In this document: piece after piece, positions 1 through 13,094 of the stretch
Layout of the letters: each line of letters starts with the position of its first letter
Numbering within the stretch: the stretch's first letter is position 1
Assembly: GCA_034620365.1 (NCBI GenBank)
Contig: JAQGEQ010000225.1
Location: 248,001 to 312,000, forward strand
Length of the DNA stretch: 64,000 bases
Origin: Pegea sp. RAD2-039
Lineage: Eukaryota; Chordata; Thaliacea; Salpida; Salpidae
Direction of reading: 5' to 3'
Notes under the pieces: model-generated
What the model saw: the letters and a program-made list of their open reading frames with translations, nothing else
Database searches by the model: none
Told to the model about the DNA's origin: nothing
Made by a program: the position numbers and the translations under genes

Positions 1-994
1 AAACCATCGTGTCGTTTCTAGTGGTTGAATTGATGGTTCGTTTCCCGTATACAGCGGCAACCGCGTCTGTCGCGTTCACGTAATTCTGCTGCGAGTTCTG
101 ATGAATAAACGAGAAGATGCACGAATTCTCGCCACTGGAAGCGCTCTTGATGTTCCCATGAGACGGAGATTGGATGAGGAGTTGATTTGGGGAGGTTTCC
201 GTGAAGTTGGGGTACCGTTGATTGGTTGGAAGGTTCGATGGAAGAGCTGAAACCAGAAATCAGTTTAATTGGTTCATCGTTGAGTTATTAAACTAAATTA
301 TCAGGAAAAGGAATTGACCGCGCGCGTAATTGATGACGTCATTATCACGTGAGTTTGGGATTAGATACGAATGTCGCGCGCCGGAAATGACGTCATCACT
401 TACTTTTGTTGAGCGCGTGAATTCGGCTTTCGGCTTCTTTTTTAGTTGTGATCTTCTGAAGAAGATTAAGATCGAAAAGATGAAGATGAGGATCAGAGAT
501 CTTACCTGGATGTTGCTAATCGAAGGTTCAAAGACGTCATCATCATCGACTGTGACGTCATTGCGTTCGTATGACGCGTTATCTGCGAGAAGATGAAGAT
601 TAGTAGAGCAGCAAGGATGAAGATTGGGACATACTTATAGGTGGAGGTGGGGGCGGACATGTTGGGATACTACTGAGCCTTTCTTTGATATAAATTGATT
701 TCTCGTCGAATTTATTCCAATAAACCGCCTTGTTGGTGGTTAGTAATGGTTGATTAGATGGTTCCTGGTTACTACTGATTGAATGGTGACCATTACTCTG
801 TGGATGGTTGTTATGGTTTAAAATGGTGTTTAATGGTTGAAAGGTTTGGTTAGTTGCAGAAGTTTTAGTAAAGCAGGCTTTGCCGAAAATACAAACCTTT
901 AAATAATTACAGTTTTGTGGTTCTGGGTTTACATCAAAGGATTTACATTCGTTAAGATGAAGATAGTTGTCTTGGAAATCCTCATCCAGCAAAA
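1..994 (-). CDS. Exons of an unidentified gene, running off the left edge
   Basis: I do not recognise this gene. Reading the minus strand, exon 994-636 follows an acceptor (TGTAG) and encodes an Asn/Gln/Ser-rich stretch ending in a run of six prolines. A 49-base intron with a good branch-like CTACTAAT then leads to exon 586-510, which encodes an Asp-rich segment (VTVDDDDVFEPS) and ends at a strong CAG|GTAAG donor; the junction keeps frame. The next acceptor is at about 246, opening an exon that runs to base 1. Its frame is uncertain. The frame with no stop (ending near GKRTINSTTRNDTM) does not match the phase of the previous donor, whereas the phase-matched frame stops after about 56 codons. 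GC content is clearly higher than in the surrounding DNA and three TGACGTCA palindromes lie here. Open frames at 1120-1627 (minus) may be 5' UTR. Confidence 0.4.
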
Positions 995-1629
995 GCTACA
1001 GTTACATGTTACAGCGAGATGAGCAAATAGTTATTTCGAGAAAAAGCTTTTTGAATTAGTAGCTTTATCACATGTTAATAGTTTCAAGTACCTGTGACTG
1101 GTCGAGACTGGTTGGAAAGTTAAGGTGTGTTGCTGAATCTGAATTTAGAAAAACATTTTAACGCTTGGGTAATTGTGTATGGCTCATTAAGTTTCAACAG
1201 AAAAGTTTTTGACTGAAAATGTTGAAAGTTTAGGAAATAATAAAAACGTTTACTGGTGTTAGAGGTGGTGCAATGGGTCTTATCTCCGCTTGCATTTCCG
1301 ATAGAGGTCCCAGAGGTGGACTCATTCAAGCGTGAAGGTTCAGCAGTCACAACAGTGAGGTGATTGTAAGGAGAATTGGACTGTTGACTGCTGAAAATAG
1401 ATCTGATCAATATTACTACGTCATTTTGAAAATCGTTGAAAGTTTGAAATGAATTTATCGAAGTTTAAGATGAAGATGTTTGTGTCTTTGAAACGAAGAA
1501 AGAATTTACTGTTTAGATGAGTTATCATTGATGATGGCTGGATTTGGTTTGTAGGTTTGTTGGTCTCTGCTATCTGATGTATTTTCAATTGAATCTGTTG
1601 AAAGATATTTCTTTTAAAACTTTTCAAAC

Positions 1630-4600
1630 TATTTCAAAAATTTGAACTTTTTTTTTACATCATTGAACAAATATTTTTGTAAGTTTCTTATTACTGATGT
1701 TTGATTAGAGAGATAAAACTATTTCAATCTGATATTTACTTAAAAAAGCTAACATCTTATTTGCAGCTCAACAAAATAGAAACATTTAAAATAAGAAAAA
1801 TGTAAAAACCTACCATGGAAGAAGCCACAAAGTTTACATAACCTAGAAACCCAAGAAGTCATTTCTAGTGGACTTTCTGCTATTAGATAGTATGTCCTTG
1901 TTTTTGTGACTATATCAAAGAAATAAGAGTTTGAATTATGTTTGTTCTCGTATTTCGTTGGAACCGGAACGTTTGTGTCAATCTATTGAAAGATACAATT
2001 AGTCTTTATCTTCATTTATAATTAATCTAACCTGTATACACTGGTCTAAGTTGATTGACTTTTTAGGGCGTCTTGATGTTTGGTTTTTGTAATATTCTAA
2101 AACATTTGAATCACCAGATAAACGGCCAGATTTTAAAACAAACCAACGCCGTTTCCACGTCTGAATTCAACAAGTTGTTTATTAAATTGTAGAAAACATT
2201 TGATTAAATTGGAATGTAAAAAATGATATATTTCAATTCTTTATATGATAACCACAACACACTCATGAAATTACTTTCTCTGGTTTCTAAATACTTTTTT
2301 GTTTAATTCTGTAATTTGAACTGGCTTATTATTAATAGTAGAATCTTAGAACAACGATTTATTTTCATCTATAAATAATTTATTATGATATTTTTTTTAC
2401 TAAAATCAAAATCCTTGAATGCTAAATAGATTTTATCAACTGTTAACTTTGAGAATAAATCAGAAAAGTTAAATATTAAACTTCTTTTACATTTACTAGT
2501 TTCAAGTTTTTACTTTTAAAGTTTTTAATTGACAAAAAATTGTTATTTTTATCATATAACTCAAAAAATAAAAATTATAAATATGTTGCAAAACTAAAAA
2601 AATCATAAAAATAACTCCAAAAATAAAAAAATAAAAACTTTAAAGATAAAATAAAAAGCTGAAGAATAGAAAAAAAGACTAAATAAATGCTACCTGTGTA
2701 TTATAAAGAGCTTAAAAAAGAAACCACCTAAAATTCAAAAGTATGACTTCTTAGATAACAAAGAAACTTAAATCTGAAAAATCTCCCAAAAAATTGACAA
2801 TTTTTTTCTAGGTTTTTTTTAAGTATGAATTCTCAGAATTGTAAGTTACAATTGAAATTGAATAATGTTAAAAATGTAAAAAAATTTCAGATTTTAAATG
2901 AAATGTTTGTTAAAAGGAGATTAGAGGTAAAATTGACCTTCAAAAGCAGTTTTTGCTACATATGGTATTTCCACTTAATATATAGAAGTGAATTTATTAA
3001 AAAAATTTTAGCTTATAATCAAACATACGTCAAAAAAAATACACAAAAAACGTTTTCTAAATTTTGATGTAATATTTAGTATTACAAGAATAAAATATTT
3101 ATTTTATACTGAATAAATAATATAATAATAAAAAATATTCACAACTGAAATTTTGTGGAAAACTACAAAAAAGTTTAATTGAATACTTTTAAGGAGGCCA
3201 CATTTTTGCAAATCTAAACAAAAGCTACTTTTACTTATAAACAAAGAAAACACTAAAAGTATAAGGATAGGTGATCAGTATTTTCTCAATTAAAAGTGAT
3301 TGAAAACGTATTTTTTTTTTGTATCACGAAATGTTAGTGTGTTATTAAAACAAGCAACAAATTTTTCAGCTACTTGTATTTAGTTAAAAACAAGAAAATA
3401 AATCTGATTTGTTTGTATCATGCAAAATTAAAGAATAAATAATTGAGTAAGGCTTCTGTTAAAGTATTCAAAATATGACAATTTAGTTGGATAAACTTTT
3501 AACTATTTTGCGTGCATTCTATAAAAAAGTTCAATTATTTTTAGATATTCTACTTTTGATTATGGTTTAGAAACTTTTTAATGACATTTTGGAGTAAGAC
3601 TTACATTTCTTGATAATTTTCTTTCTGCTGGTAGCTTTCTAAGCCAGCCTGAGAGTTCAATACCATCAGTGGTTGACATTATACAAAAATTTTAAGATTG
3701 CAAACACTACAAAAATTGTTATGCTAATTTTGATAAATGCAAAAAGAAGTATTAACTAAAGCAAAGCAAGCTAAAAAAATTGTAACTAACATGCTTATAA
3801 GTTAGATAAAAATCTATAATTTCAAGAGATATATAATCAAAAGTGAGATGAAAAAAAGAGATTTTTTATGGATTATTTTTTGATTAAATTTATGAATTAA
3901 TTCTTATAATTTTTGGTTTTTAAAAATTCTTTGTAAACTTATTACTTCAAATATTTTATCTAAAATGTTCTTTTAGTTTTGGAAATACTAGTTTGTTGTT
4001 GTTATTCAAAAAGTTAAAAAAAAACTGTCAAAAAGTTTTTTTATAAATCTATAATTCTAAAATATCAAATTATTGATCAGTACAAAGATAAGAAGATATT
4101 TCAAAAAGAATTTATTGTTGGCTTAAAGTTTGGTGATTGCATAAACAAATTGTTGAAAAAATTAATCAAATTGTAATATACTGATTATTTTATAACAAAA
4201 AATTATAGAATTAGTTCAAATCTCTCTAAAAATATATAATTATATAAATTGTAATAATGTAAATTATATTTTTTTACTTTAAGTGATAATAATAAAAGAT
4301 GAAAGAATAAACAAACTTTTATAAATGTAACAAATTATCTTTATGCAAAATAAATTATACTTTAGTGAAAAACTTTAAAGATTATATATCTAAAAAATAT
4401 ATATTCAATCTAAATATAATTATAAACTTTAAATCAAAGCAACAAAACTATCTAAAACTAAAAGTTGATTTTTAATAAGATTCCTAATTACCAAAAAAAT
4501 ATAGAAATATAAAAACTAATTCATAAATCTGATATTCAAAAATATTGAATAAAAATAAAATATCAAAACTTATAATTATATAAATCTATTAAAAATATCT

Positions 4601-7600
4601 TTAAAGCATTTTGAACAATATTTAAATATTATCAAAGTATAGAAACTTTTCAAAACACTATAGACAAAACATAACTTAATTTATTATTGCAACAATTAAT
4701 AAAGCAAAAATTGTTAGATATTCAAATTTATTTTAAATTATTCAAAGGCTTTATAAAAATTAAACAACTAAATATTTGAAGAAAAATTATTAAATTATTT
4801 CAAACTTCTTGTGAATAAGAAGCAATATTTATAAAATAATTAGTAAATATAACAGTTTATACAGCTGTTTTTAATATATCAGTAATTTTCACTTATAAAG
4901 AAACCAATTTTAATTTTAAATTAAAAGCTTTTAAAAAATTTTTAGAAAAAAAAAACAGTTTTATAATAGCATGAAAAAAACAAATGATAAAAATTAAAGT
5001 GATTTATTTTTAAGAATTAGAATTTAGAAAGACATCCGTTCAAAACAAAAATATTAGTCTTATTGCTTTTATAGTAATTGTTTATAGTAAACTATTTATT
5101 TATTATTTATATTATATTTACTACAAATACGTATGAGAACTTCTTCAGATAGAGAATTCGATAAATATGATAAAAATCTGAGAATAACTTAAAAAAAAGG
5201 TTAAAGAATTGAACAAATTGAAATCTAGAAATAGATTAAAGCTTGGGGCATTCAGTAGTAATTATCAGTTACTAAAATAAGATAAAACGCAAAATACTCT
5301 TTTTTGGCTATTTTTATAACTTTGATGTTATGCACAAAACAAAAAAGCTAGAATATTATTAAGAGTTATTATCCATATATTTATCTTTCAATAATACCAA
5401 ATAGGTAGTATTAATAAGCTAAATAAATAGTTTCCGGTTTTACACTGTACAATTTTTCTACTTTAGAATAAAAGTTTTTAAAAGTAACGATTAAAAAAAG
5501 ATAAAATTAAAAACTTTGCATTCGAATTTGCTATCAAAAAGTTAAAATTAATTATTTTAAGTTTGTTTTAAAACTAAAAATATTGTTGCATTGTTTTTAT
5601 ACACCTGTACGAGATATTTGCAGATATACGTTGATTTAAAATACAATTATATAAACTAACATTTCTTAAATAATTTTAATCTAAACTAAATCAAATTCTC
5701 AAACTGCAATAGTTTTTAGATTTAAACATAATTTAAAAATCATAAATTTATAAAAAAGATTAAAAGTATTAAAAAATTGGAGTAAGAGAAAATGGGTATA
5801 ATAAAAACACCAATAAAATTTGAACAATGAATAAAATGCCTTTATCTTAACCCAACATTTGTATGCAACATTTTTATGCTCTGTAAGTTTTGTAAATTCA
5901 TCACGATCTAATTACAAAGTATTTACGGTTTTTTGTTGTATTTACCAAATTTCAATAAGATAAAAATATCAACTTATTGAAATTCTAACAAGGTAATCTT
6001 AATTATAGATTACATTAAATTAAATTAGCATTTTATTAAACAGCTATTGAAGCTTAAAAAAGATTCAGAAAAACAAAATAAAAGTCGATATATGTCACAT
6101 TTTCAAATTAAGATATTCTACGGATCGAAAATTTGTTGAAAAATAAAGAAGTTTGTTAATCTAACTTTTGACGTGAAGTGAATATAATTTGATGAAATTG
6201 TTTTGTCAATTAGATAACAAGTTAGCATTTTGAAAGCAAATTAAAACAATCCAATAAAAAACGTTGAAGTTAAAACTTGAATCAAAACTAAGAAAGGCAA
6301 ATTTTGTCATCAATTTTTGCTTATTAATTAGCTATAAATTTTAATCTTAAAATTCTATATTTAAGCTTTTATTGCTTAAGCTTAATTTTTTAATCTTTTT
6401 TATTTTATGAGTATCTATTGCATACAATTATTCTTATTTGCAATTTATTTTGCCAAAAAGGTTAAAAGATACAAAAGGTGATCTAGGCACCAGCAACCAG
6501 CTATTATTGAATGTGAAATTCAATCGTTATGCAATACTAAAAGGTTATATCAAAACTAATAAATTTAAGTAAAACCTTTCAAAACAAAACAACCATGATA
6601 AATAAATTCAATTAATTCTAACAAAGTCTTTTCATTAATATATCTTTTCTGTTCTAAATTAATTTTTAAAACTTGTATTTTCTAAATCCTAATTTCATTT
6701 TTCAATACCATCTTTACATTTTATAGTCCCATAAAAAGTTTTTCCAAAACAAATTAATCTGTGTAAAAGAAATAAATCTTTAATAATACTTTACATTATA
6801 TTACACATTGCACAAAACAACTTAACAAAGCAAACCAACAACATTGTCTTATACTTTACAAATATTCCCTTAAACCACACATGCCAATATATATACTGCA
6901 AATAACATTTTTGTATGTGGTAAGTGTTCTTCTGTTTCACTTTAAAAGTCTAATAAACCTTATAATATTTCATGCTTAAGTAATTTTCGAGGTAAATTTG
7001 AAGAAATTAGTGTTGAAATTATTTTGTAAGAAAACTTTCTTTTTTGTTTAATTTTACTTATAGAGTCATTACATATAAATTAGAGAAGAATAGATTAGAA
7101 AAACAAATTAAAAAGATAAACTTTTGAAAAAGACCTGTCTTTAATCACTTTATTTGTTTAATGTTTTAAACTTGTAATAATATTCTCTAAAATATATATA
7201 AAGAAAAATGTTTTAACGTTTTTGTTTATTCTTTTAAACATTCTTTAACACTTTATGAAAAAAGCAATGTTTATAAGTTGTTAAACTTTAGTAAGAAACA
7301 CACATTAAATATATATATTATATACATTAAATCAATAAAATTTTCAACAAAATTGCTTTTTAGTTTTTACTATCAAACTATTTTCTTAACTATTAAATCG
7401 TTAATAGTAAAAACTAAATCCTTTTATTTAACTTTATTTGTTAAAATTTTATTTTCATTTTAAATAGTTTAAATCTACAATTAGTGCTAAGTTTTGAAAC
7501 TAACTAAAAATTTATTTATATTATCAGCAATTACTATAACAAGAAGTATATACATTACTAAAGTTTAAAAGTTGAATACTGTAACTATGATATAAAGTTT

Positions 7601-7860
7601 TGTTTATTTAAGTTTATAAAATCTTTATTTAATTCTTTAAAAAAATGGTTTACAATTTCTAAGATATTTTGGCTAAAAACTGTTTAAACTTATAAAAGAA
7701 AGTTTACTAAATATTATTTTCAATCTGAATATTTAAAGTTATTAAAATCTTTATATTTTAAAATCTTGCTAATTAAGGTCAGTTTGAAATAAATTTACTT
7801 TTGTAAATCTAAAAGGATTAATTAGATACAAGTTTATTTTATTTCTTAAGAAGGTTTGAG
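1630..7860. other. Gene-poor AT-rich stretch
   Basis: About 6.2 kb of very AT-rich DNA with only short low-complexity open frames. I see no recognisable gene, RNA, tRNA-like element or repeat family member. It may include 5' sequence of the leftward gene at 1-994. Confidence 0.6.
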
Positions 7861-7866
7861 TCAAGA

Positions 7867-9236
7867 ATGAAGATTATTTGTTTGCTTTTAGAAGTGTTCT
7901 TCCTTTCTCAAGGTAACTCATTTACTAGTTACTAGTTGTAATAATTCCAATACTTTCAGCAAATGCGTTGAAATGCTATAAATGTCACGGACCCTTTTGT
8001 AAAACTAACGTTGAGATTTGCAAGAAGAATCAAAACAGATGTGCTGAAGTAAAAAGTAAATCACATTTACAATAATAATTCAGTATTAACTGATTTAAAT
8101 TTATTTTAGATGCATATATCAAGCAAGGAAGAGGCTGTACTGATTTTGTATCTTGTTATGTCCTCCGTTCCAAACTCAACTGCTGTGACAAAGGTAAGTT
8201 TTTATAATAATTATTATTACTAAATTTACATGAATGTAGACTTGTGTAATGAAAGCAGTAGAACAAGTTCTATGTTTGCTTGGGATACTAGAATCTATTT
8301 TATTGGTTTTATATGTTCATTACTTTACAATCAATTGTTAGATTGAAACCAACTATCAAAATATCTTCAAATGCTTAATAAATTAAGTTATAACAGTAAA
8401 GTATTTTACCGCTGACGTAAATGTGTTCTTATTATATAAGCCGTTGTCATTCAGTAAATACTGGTTGTGTTATTAGTCGCCTTGATTTGAATAAAGCTCC
8501 ATATAAGGAGTCATTATCATTACAATTTATTCAAATTAATAACAATTTATTTCTTGGTTAAATTGTTGCCAGTTGTTTTGGCGTTTTGGATTAAGGTGTA
8601 GTTAAATACTTAGCAACAGTTAAGATAGTTTTTTTTTACTATCAACTAGTTTCTTTAAAATTTGTTTAAATAGATGTAAATAATTATGATTATCAGTTTT
8701 ATATGAAGCTGTTATATCAACAATTTATGTTAATTTGTGCTTCAAGAAAATTCTTTTATATGTAGAATAAATATTGAAAAAGAATGATATAAAGTAGAAC
8801 AAGAACAAAAGAGCGAGTTGTATTTGAATATTGTATGCATGACAAGTAACAGATGGTTATTTGTGTGTGTGGTTTTCTATGCTTTGTTATTTTAATGCTA
8901 TTGTTTGCATAATGTCTATTTATTTATATGTTGTATGCCTTTCTCATAGAAATTTTAAATATTTTTTTTCTATTTTCTTCTAATTAATAATATTTTGAAT
9001 TTTCATCAAAAACTTTATTTTTATCAAGTTGAGGATAAAATTAATAAAAATTGTAAATTGCTTCAAGTATAAAGAACTTTACGAATAATTTTTAGATTAA
9101 ACTTTGTATAAAAATGTCTTTTAATCATTTTAAATTTGTTAAATTGTGATACTTAAGACCTTTTTATTATATTTCAGCTCATCTTGTTCGCTATAAGAGC
9201 TGTAGAATTTGTCACTCGCAGCCATGTGTTGAATAA
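7867..9236 (+). CDS. Small secreted Ly6/three-finger-like cysteine-rich protein
   Basis: Four exons, 7867-7912, 7960-8055, 8110-8193 and 9178-9236, join in frame to give 94 residues. Residues 1-15 are a hydrophobic signal peptide (MKIICLLLEVFFLSQ). The mature part begins ALKCYKCHGPFC, the usual start of an Ly6/uPAR domain, and carries further cysteines up to a paired CC in LNCCDK. Known Ly6 domains normally end with CC-x4-CN; here the last exon instead gives HLVRYKSCRICHSQPCVE, adding three cysteines and no CN and no GPI signal. The protein is therefore predicted to be secreted; its binding partner is unknown. The terminal exon and about 50 bases of the preceding intron recur elsewhere in the window, so the C-terminus may come from a repeat or from a duplicated gene. 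Splice choice at the second donor was fixed by reading frame. Confidence 0.65.
9120..9236 (-). repeat. Dispersed repeat R4, copy overlapping the Ly6-like last exon
   Basis: This segment, read on the minus strand, matches 57886-57984 with only two differences across the 59-base exon portion, and matches a more diverged copy at 41882-41985. It contains the splice acceptor and the entire terminal coding exon of the Ly6-like gene. Confidence 0.7.
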
Positions 9237-9714
9237 ATTAATAATCTCATAATTTATTAAAATTCATCAAAAGTTTGAAAGATTAAAATGCTCAGATCAG
9301 GTTTTTGGTAGAATGTTCCAATTTAAAGGATCGTTTTTTTGTTCTAATTCTTATTTTTTGAAGCAAAGTAAGAGAACAATTATTTAAAAAATTTCTTATT
9401 TCAATCCTGAAGCTTTCTTCTGATTAAAACTGTTGAAATAAAAAGCTTTTAAAAGTAATCTTTTAGAAGATATTGATTTTAAAGCACATTTATCGAACGA
9501 TCATCTGCTTTTTGATAAAAAAAATCTTTTAGATTCAATTCTGCTTCTAAATTTTGTAAACTAAAAAAGAAATTCTATAAAATTTGTTTTTTTTTACTTT
9601 ATTAAAAAAATTATTTGTTCAAAATTGAGGAAAGTTATTTTGCAGATTTGAGAGAAATCAGAAAATTTTGTAAAACAAAAGGCAATAAAATGAAAAGTGA
9701 ATAAAAAAACGACC

Positions 9715-9822
9715 AAAAAAGTACATAAGAAACGAACAAAAAAGTACATAAAAAAATGAACAAAAAAGTACATAAGAAATGAACAAAAAAGTACATAAAA
9801 AAACAACCAAAAAAGTACATAA
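9715..9822. repeat. Minisatellite, 23-24 bp unit
   Basis: Five copies of GTACATAA within an A-rich unit, at 9721, 9744, 9768, 9791 and 9815 (spacing 23, 24, 23, 24). It sits just beyond the stop codon of the PARP gene, probably in its 3' UTR. Open frames on the minus strand here (runs of Phe, Cys, Thr, Leu) are by-products of the repeat. Confidence 0.85.
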
Positions 9823-9888
9823 AAATAAAAAATGTATTTTTGATAATACTTTTGAGGTAAAAACTTCAAACATTTGAAGTTAAAAAAA

Positions 9889-11286
9889 CTAGTTGTAAAA
9901 AACTTTTGAATGTACCAAATAACGAGGAATTATTCTCTTTACATTGGGAACGCAATATTCATCAAAATTTAAGATTAAATGTTCGTTTTCACTTTCTAAA
10001 TGTCTTCCACGTGGCACAATCACATTTGATGAAGTGCGGAAGTAATTAGAAGAAGAAAACCGACAACGTCCGAGACATTTAATAGTTCTCTTAGACTTAA
10101 AATGTTTGATCTTTTGATGAGGTATTGATGTATAATCTTTCAGCCGAAAAATTTTTGTATAATTTCCTAAAGCGACCTCGCAAAGCAGGACAAAGTGGTC
10201 CGGGACCTCATAGTCTGTCCATGAAAATTGGACTGCTTTGCTGGACATTTCGGCAAAGTAGACGCCTCTGCCCAACATCCCATTTGCTGATGATCTTTTA
10301 AATCCTTCCTCTAGAATCTTTCCAATTAAATGATTTTTGCTCCCATGCCAGAGATACATTCGATTTTTTAGATTTTTTTGAAACTTTTCATTACTTTCAA
10401 GTTTATAAATTTTGTAAAAGCAAATTGTAAACTGATAAAGATGCTGGAAACTTTGAGAGTTTTCGAAATAATTTTTAACCATTTCATACTCTCTACCTTC
10501 GTTTAAAATACTTGGAAAATATCTCAAAGTTTTTAGCTTATACTCATATAAATCATTTAAACTTAAACTTGATTCAAACCTAATTTTTTGAGCTTTTCTT
10601 TTACTACTTAAAGCATCTAACATAACTTCCTTCTCATAGATTTTGTAATTATTATCAATTTCAAAACTACTTTTACTGTTAAAGATATGAGGGATTTTAG
10701 CAAAAAATTTCCCTGAATTGAACCAAATACTTCGTCTGTAATTTGAATAAACATCAGACTTTAACCTGGTTAAGATTTGTCGACATTCAAAGATAGTTTT
10801 CTTTGAAACACTTCCAAATATAGAGGTGGTGATATCCCCTCCTAGTGAAGCTGAGATCTGATGAACATTTGGTCGATAAATTATCAAATCTAAAAGTTCA
10901 GTTCTTGCTTCAATCTGATTTGGATCAATATCTCGAATAAACTTTGATTTAAACAGTTTCAACTTCCTACTCTTCTTCAAGATCTGTTTTTTCCACTGCA
11001 AAGGTTTTGGAATTTTCATGACTATAGGCTTCTTAATCTTTGAATATTTAGTTTTTACAAAATGGAACTTCTTAATGAATCGATGATACATTTTAAACGC
11101 TTGTTTCAAATTACACTTTTTTATTCTCCACGCAGCATATCCAATGTTTCCACTGATCTTTAGTAAGAAATAACTCTTCAGTTTAATACATGGAATGATC
11201 TGCAGATATAGAAATTGGTAAAGTCTCATTGGGAAATAATAACGAATGAAAAATACTGATTTCTTCTCTTTAAACATCTCACCCAT
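9889..11286 (-). CDS. PARP1/2/3-like poly(ADP-ribose) polymerase, intronless
   Basis: A single uninterrupted frame of 465 residues. Residues about 128-245 resemble the PARP regulatory helical domain (SIFGSVSKKTI aligns with the family's MPLGKLSKRQI; AKIPHIF with LIPHDFG). Residues about 250-465 are the ADP-ribosyltransferase domain. The catalytic triad is intact: His314 in LWHGS, Tyr343 in GRGVYFAE and Glu443 in LNFDEYCV, which in the family predicts polymer-forming activity from NAD+. The N-terminal 130 residues are very basic and may be a degenerate WGR domain (GYAAWRIKK then a KQAFKMYHRFIKKF helix), but the WGR motif itself is lost. No zinc fingers are present. Size is like PARP3. Every other protein gene in the window has introns, so this one may be a retroposed copy. 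A GGTGAG at the start codon leaves open a different 5' end. Confidence 0.85.
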   Translation of the reverse strand: MGEMFKEKKSVFFIRYYFPMRLYQFLYLQIIPCIKLKSYFLLKISGNIGYAAWRIKKCNLKQAFKMYHRFIKKFHFVKTKYSKIKKPIVMKIPKPLQWKKQILKKSRKLKLFKSKFIRDIDPNQIEARTELLDLIIYRPNVHQISASLGGDITTSIFGSVSKKTIFECRQILTRLKSDVYSNYRRSIWFNSGKFFAKIPHIFNSKSSFEIDNNYKIYEKEVMLDALSSKRKAQKIRFESSLSLNDLYEYKLKTLRYFPSILNEGREYEMVKNYFENSQSFQHLYQFTICFYKIYKLESNEKFQKNLKNRMYLWHGSKNHLIGKILEEGFKRSSANGMLGRGVYFAEMSSKAVQFSWTDYEVPDHFVLLCEVALGNYTKIFRLKDYTSIPHQKIKHFKSKRTIKCLGRCRFSSSNYFRTSSNVIVPRGRHLESENEHLILNFDEYCVPNVKRIIPRYLVHSKVFYN

Positions 11287-11289
11287 TTC

Positions 11290-13090
11290 AAAAATTTAAA
11301 AAAAAAAGTGATCTAAAATTAAAAAGAACCACAAAAAATATATCAGAATTAAAAAAAATTTTTTTTCATTTTTCAAATAAATTAGAATCTAAATAATTTA
11401 AATCTAAATATTTGACTAAAAATATTTACTACAAAATAATAAAGAAACAAAATTGAATAATTTGAGAAATAATCAAATCTTACAAATTAGATTCAGCACA
11501 GCAACTAGACTGAGTTTGCAAGGATTTAGTTAAAAGTGATTAAAAGTTATAGGAACTAGAGAAGATATAAAAATCCAAACTGTTTTCAACTCTCATATTT
11601 AGAATATACTTTCCAAATACTTCACAATATTCATCTCACAAAAAAAACTTTAATTTGATGTTTTAAGTAAAGTTATTTTTAATCTAATTTTAAGGTCCTT
11701 GCTTTTAAGATAAAGGCGCCTAGCAACCAAATGATGCCATAAAACTGGAAATTACAAATTTGCTTTTTTAAGCTTTTCGAGGTATACTGTTAGAAAATAA
11801 GAAAAAATATTGAAGAATTCTTAAGCTTAGATTTATCCAAAGTTTTTGCTTCAAATTATGAGTCTGAAATAGTTTCTTATATTATTATATTATTATATAT
11901 AAAATATATTATTTATTTATAACAGTGAACAATTACATAGAATGTTAATCATATAAAAAAGAGAAAAAATCATAGTTTAGAAATGACAATGTTGGCAATA
12001 TTAAAACGGTTCAACTTCTTTTTGAACAACGCGAGTGATTTTGAAATGACAATGTCTAATTATAAACGATTAAAGTCGATATTCTTTTAGTTTATCTAGA
12101 TTTTATTCAAAGTCGCATCCATCACTAAGCAGCTCAAAATTTCCTAAAAATTGTCGAATGATTTGAGGTTTTGTGGAAATTAAATAATTAAATTGCTTCT
12201 AAAAGATATTACTGAGAAAAACTAGAATTCGAACAACATTAAAAAATCTGCACAAGATTTTACTACAAATATTTACAGTATATAAGAATTAGTTTAATAT
12301 TAAACATTAGAAGATATAATAAAAGAACTTGATGAGTTGATAAGGTTTTAAGTAATTATTTTACTCAGTAATCATCTACTTAAAGAATAGACTTTAAAAA
12401 GTTTGATAAAATGAGTTTAGTTGCTTGATCTGATTGATTCTGAGTTTTGTGGAAAACAAAAATATTAAAATTTCACTTTTTTTAACTTAATTAGAAATAA
12501 ACTTAAAATTAAAAACAATGAGTTTTTACATTTTTTGTTTACAGATTAAGAAACTAAAATATAAAAAGTTTCTTTTTTTAAAGAGTTGCTCCTTAGACAT
12601 TTCTACTTTAGTACACCTAAATATAACTCCCAATTATTGATGAGACATCGGTGACGATTTAAAAAGCTCTTAGACAAAGACAACTGGAATAACTTTCTTC
12701 AGTTTCGAACAGATTCTAACTTGAAAATTTTTACAGTTTCAAAAATATTTGTCAAATTTGTAAATCTAAAGAAACATAAAAAGCTTTTTTAAGAAATTAT
12801 TTTTATAAAAACATTAAATTAATAAAAAGTACATTTTATTACAAGTTGGAAATTTACTCAACAAATTTAGGGGCAAAATTCCATGTATCCCAACTTGTTT
12901 ATGGACTAATAATCAGAGAATAGTATTTCCATTTTTTAAACTTTTTTGTAAATATTTTCATGCTTTAGTTGAAACATCAAAAGATTATAAGTAATTAAAC
13001 TTTTTTGCTCTATTATTAAAATGTAAATTATTTTTACACGACTCGATATAATGTTGAATCTTAAAAACAAAAAAATCAAACTTTATTTAT
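11290..13090. other. Intergenic, with one partial SINE-3 copy
   Basis: No gene seen. Bases 11922-12030 are about 90% identical by eye to 13241-13350 and represent the 5' part of a SINE-3 element on the minus strand. Bases 11548-11574 carry a GAACTAGAG...ATATAAAAA motif also found in the R4 copies at 41957 and 58008. Confidence 0.6.
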
Positions 13091-13094
13091 TTTG

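Noticed and set aside
330-596. Plus-strand open frame starting MMTSLSREFG
   Set aside because: The opposite strand has better splice signals and an in-frame exon here; no domain on the plus strand.
9594-9873. Phe/Cys/Thr/Leu-rich open frames on the minus strand
   Set aside because: They translate the 23-24 bp minisatellite in three frames and are low complexity.
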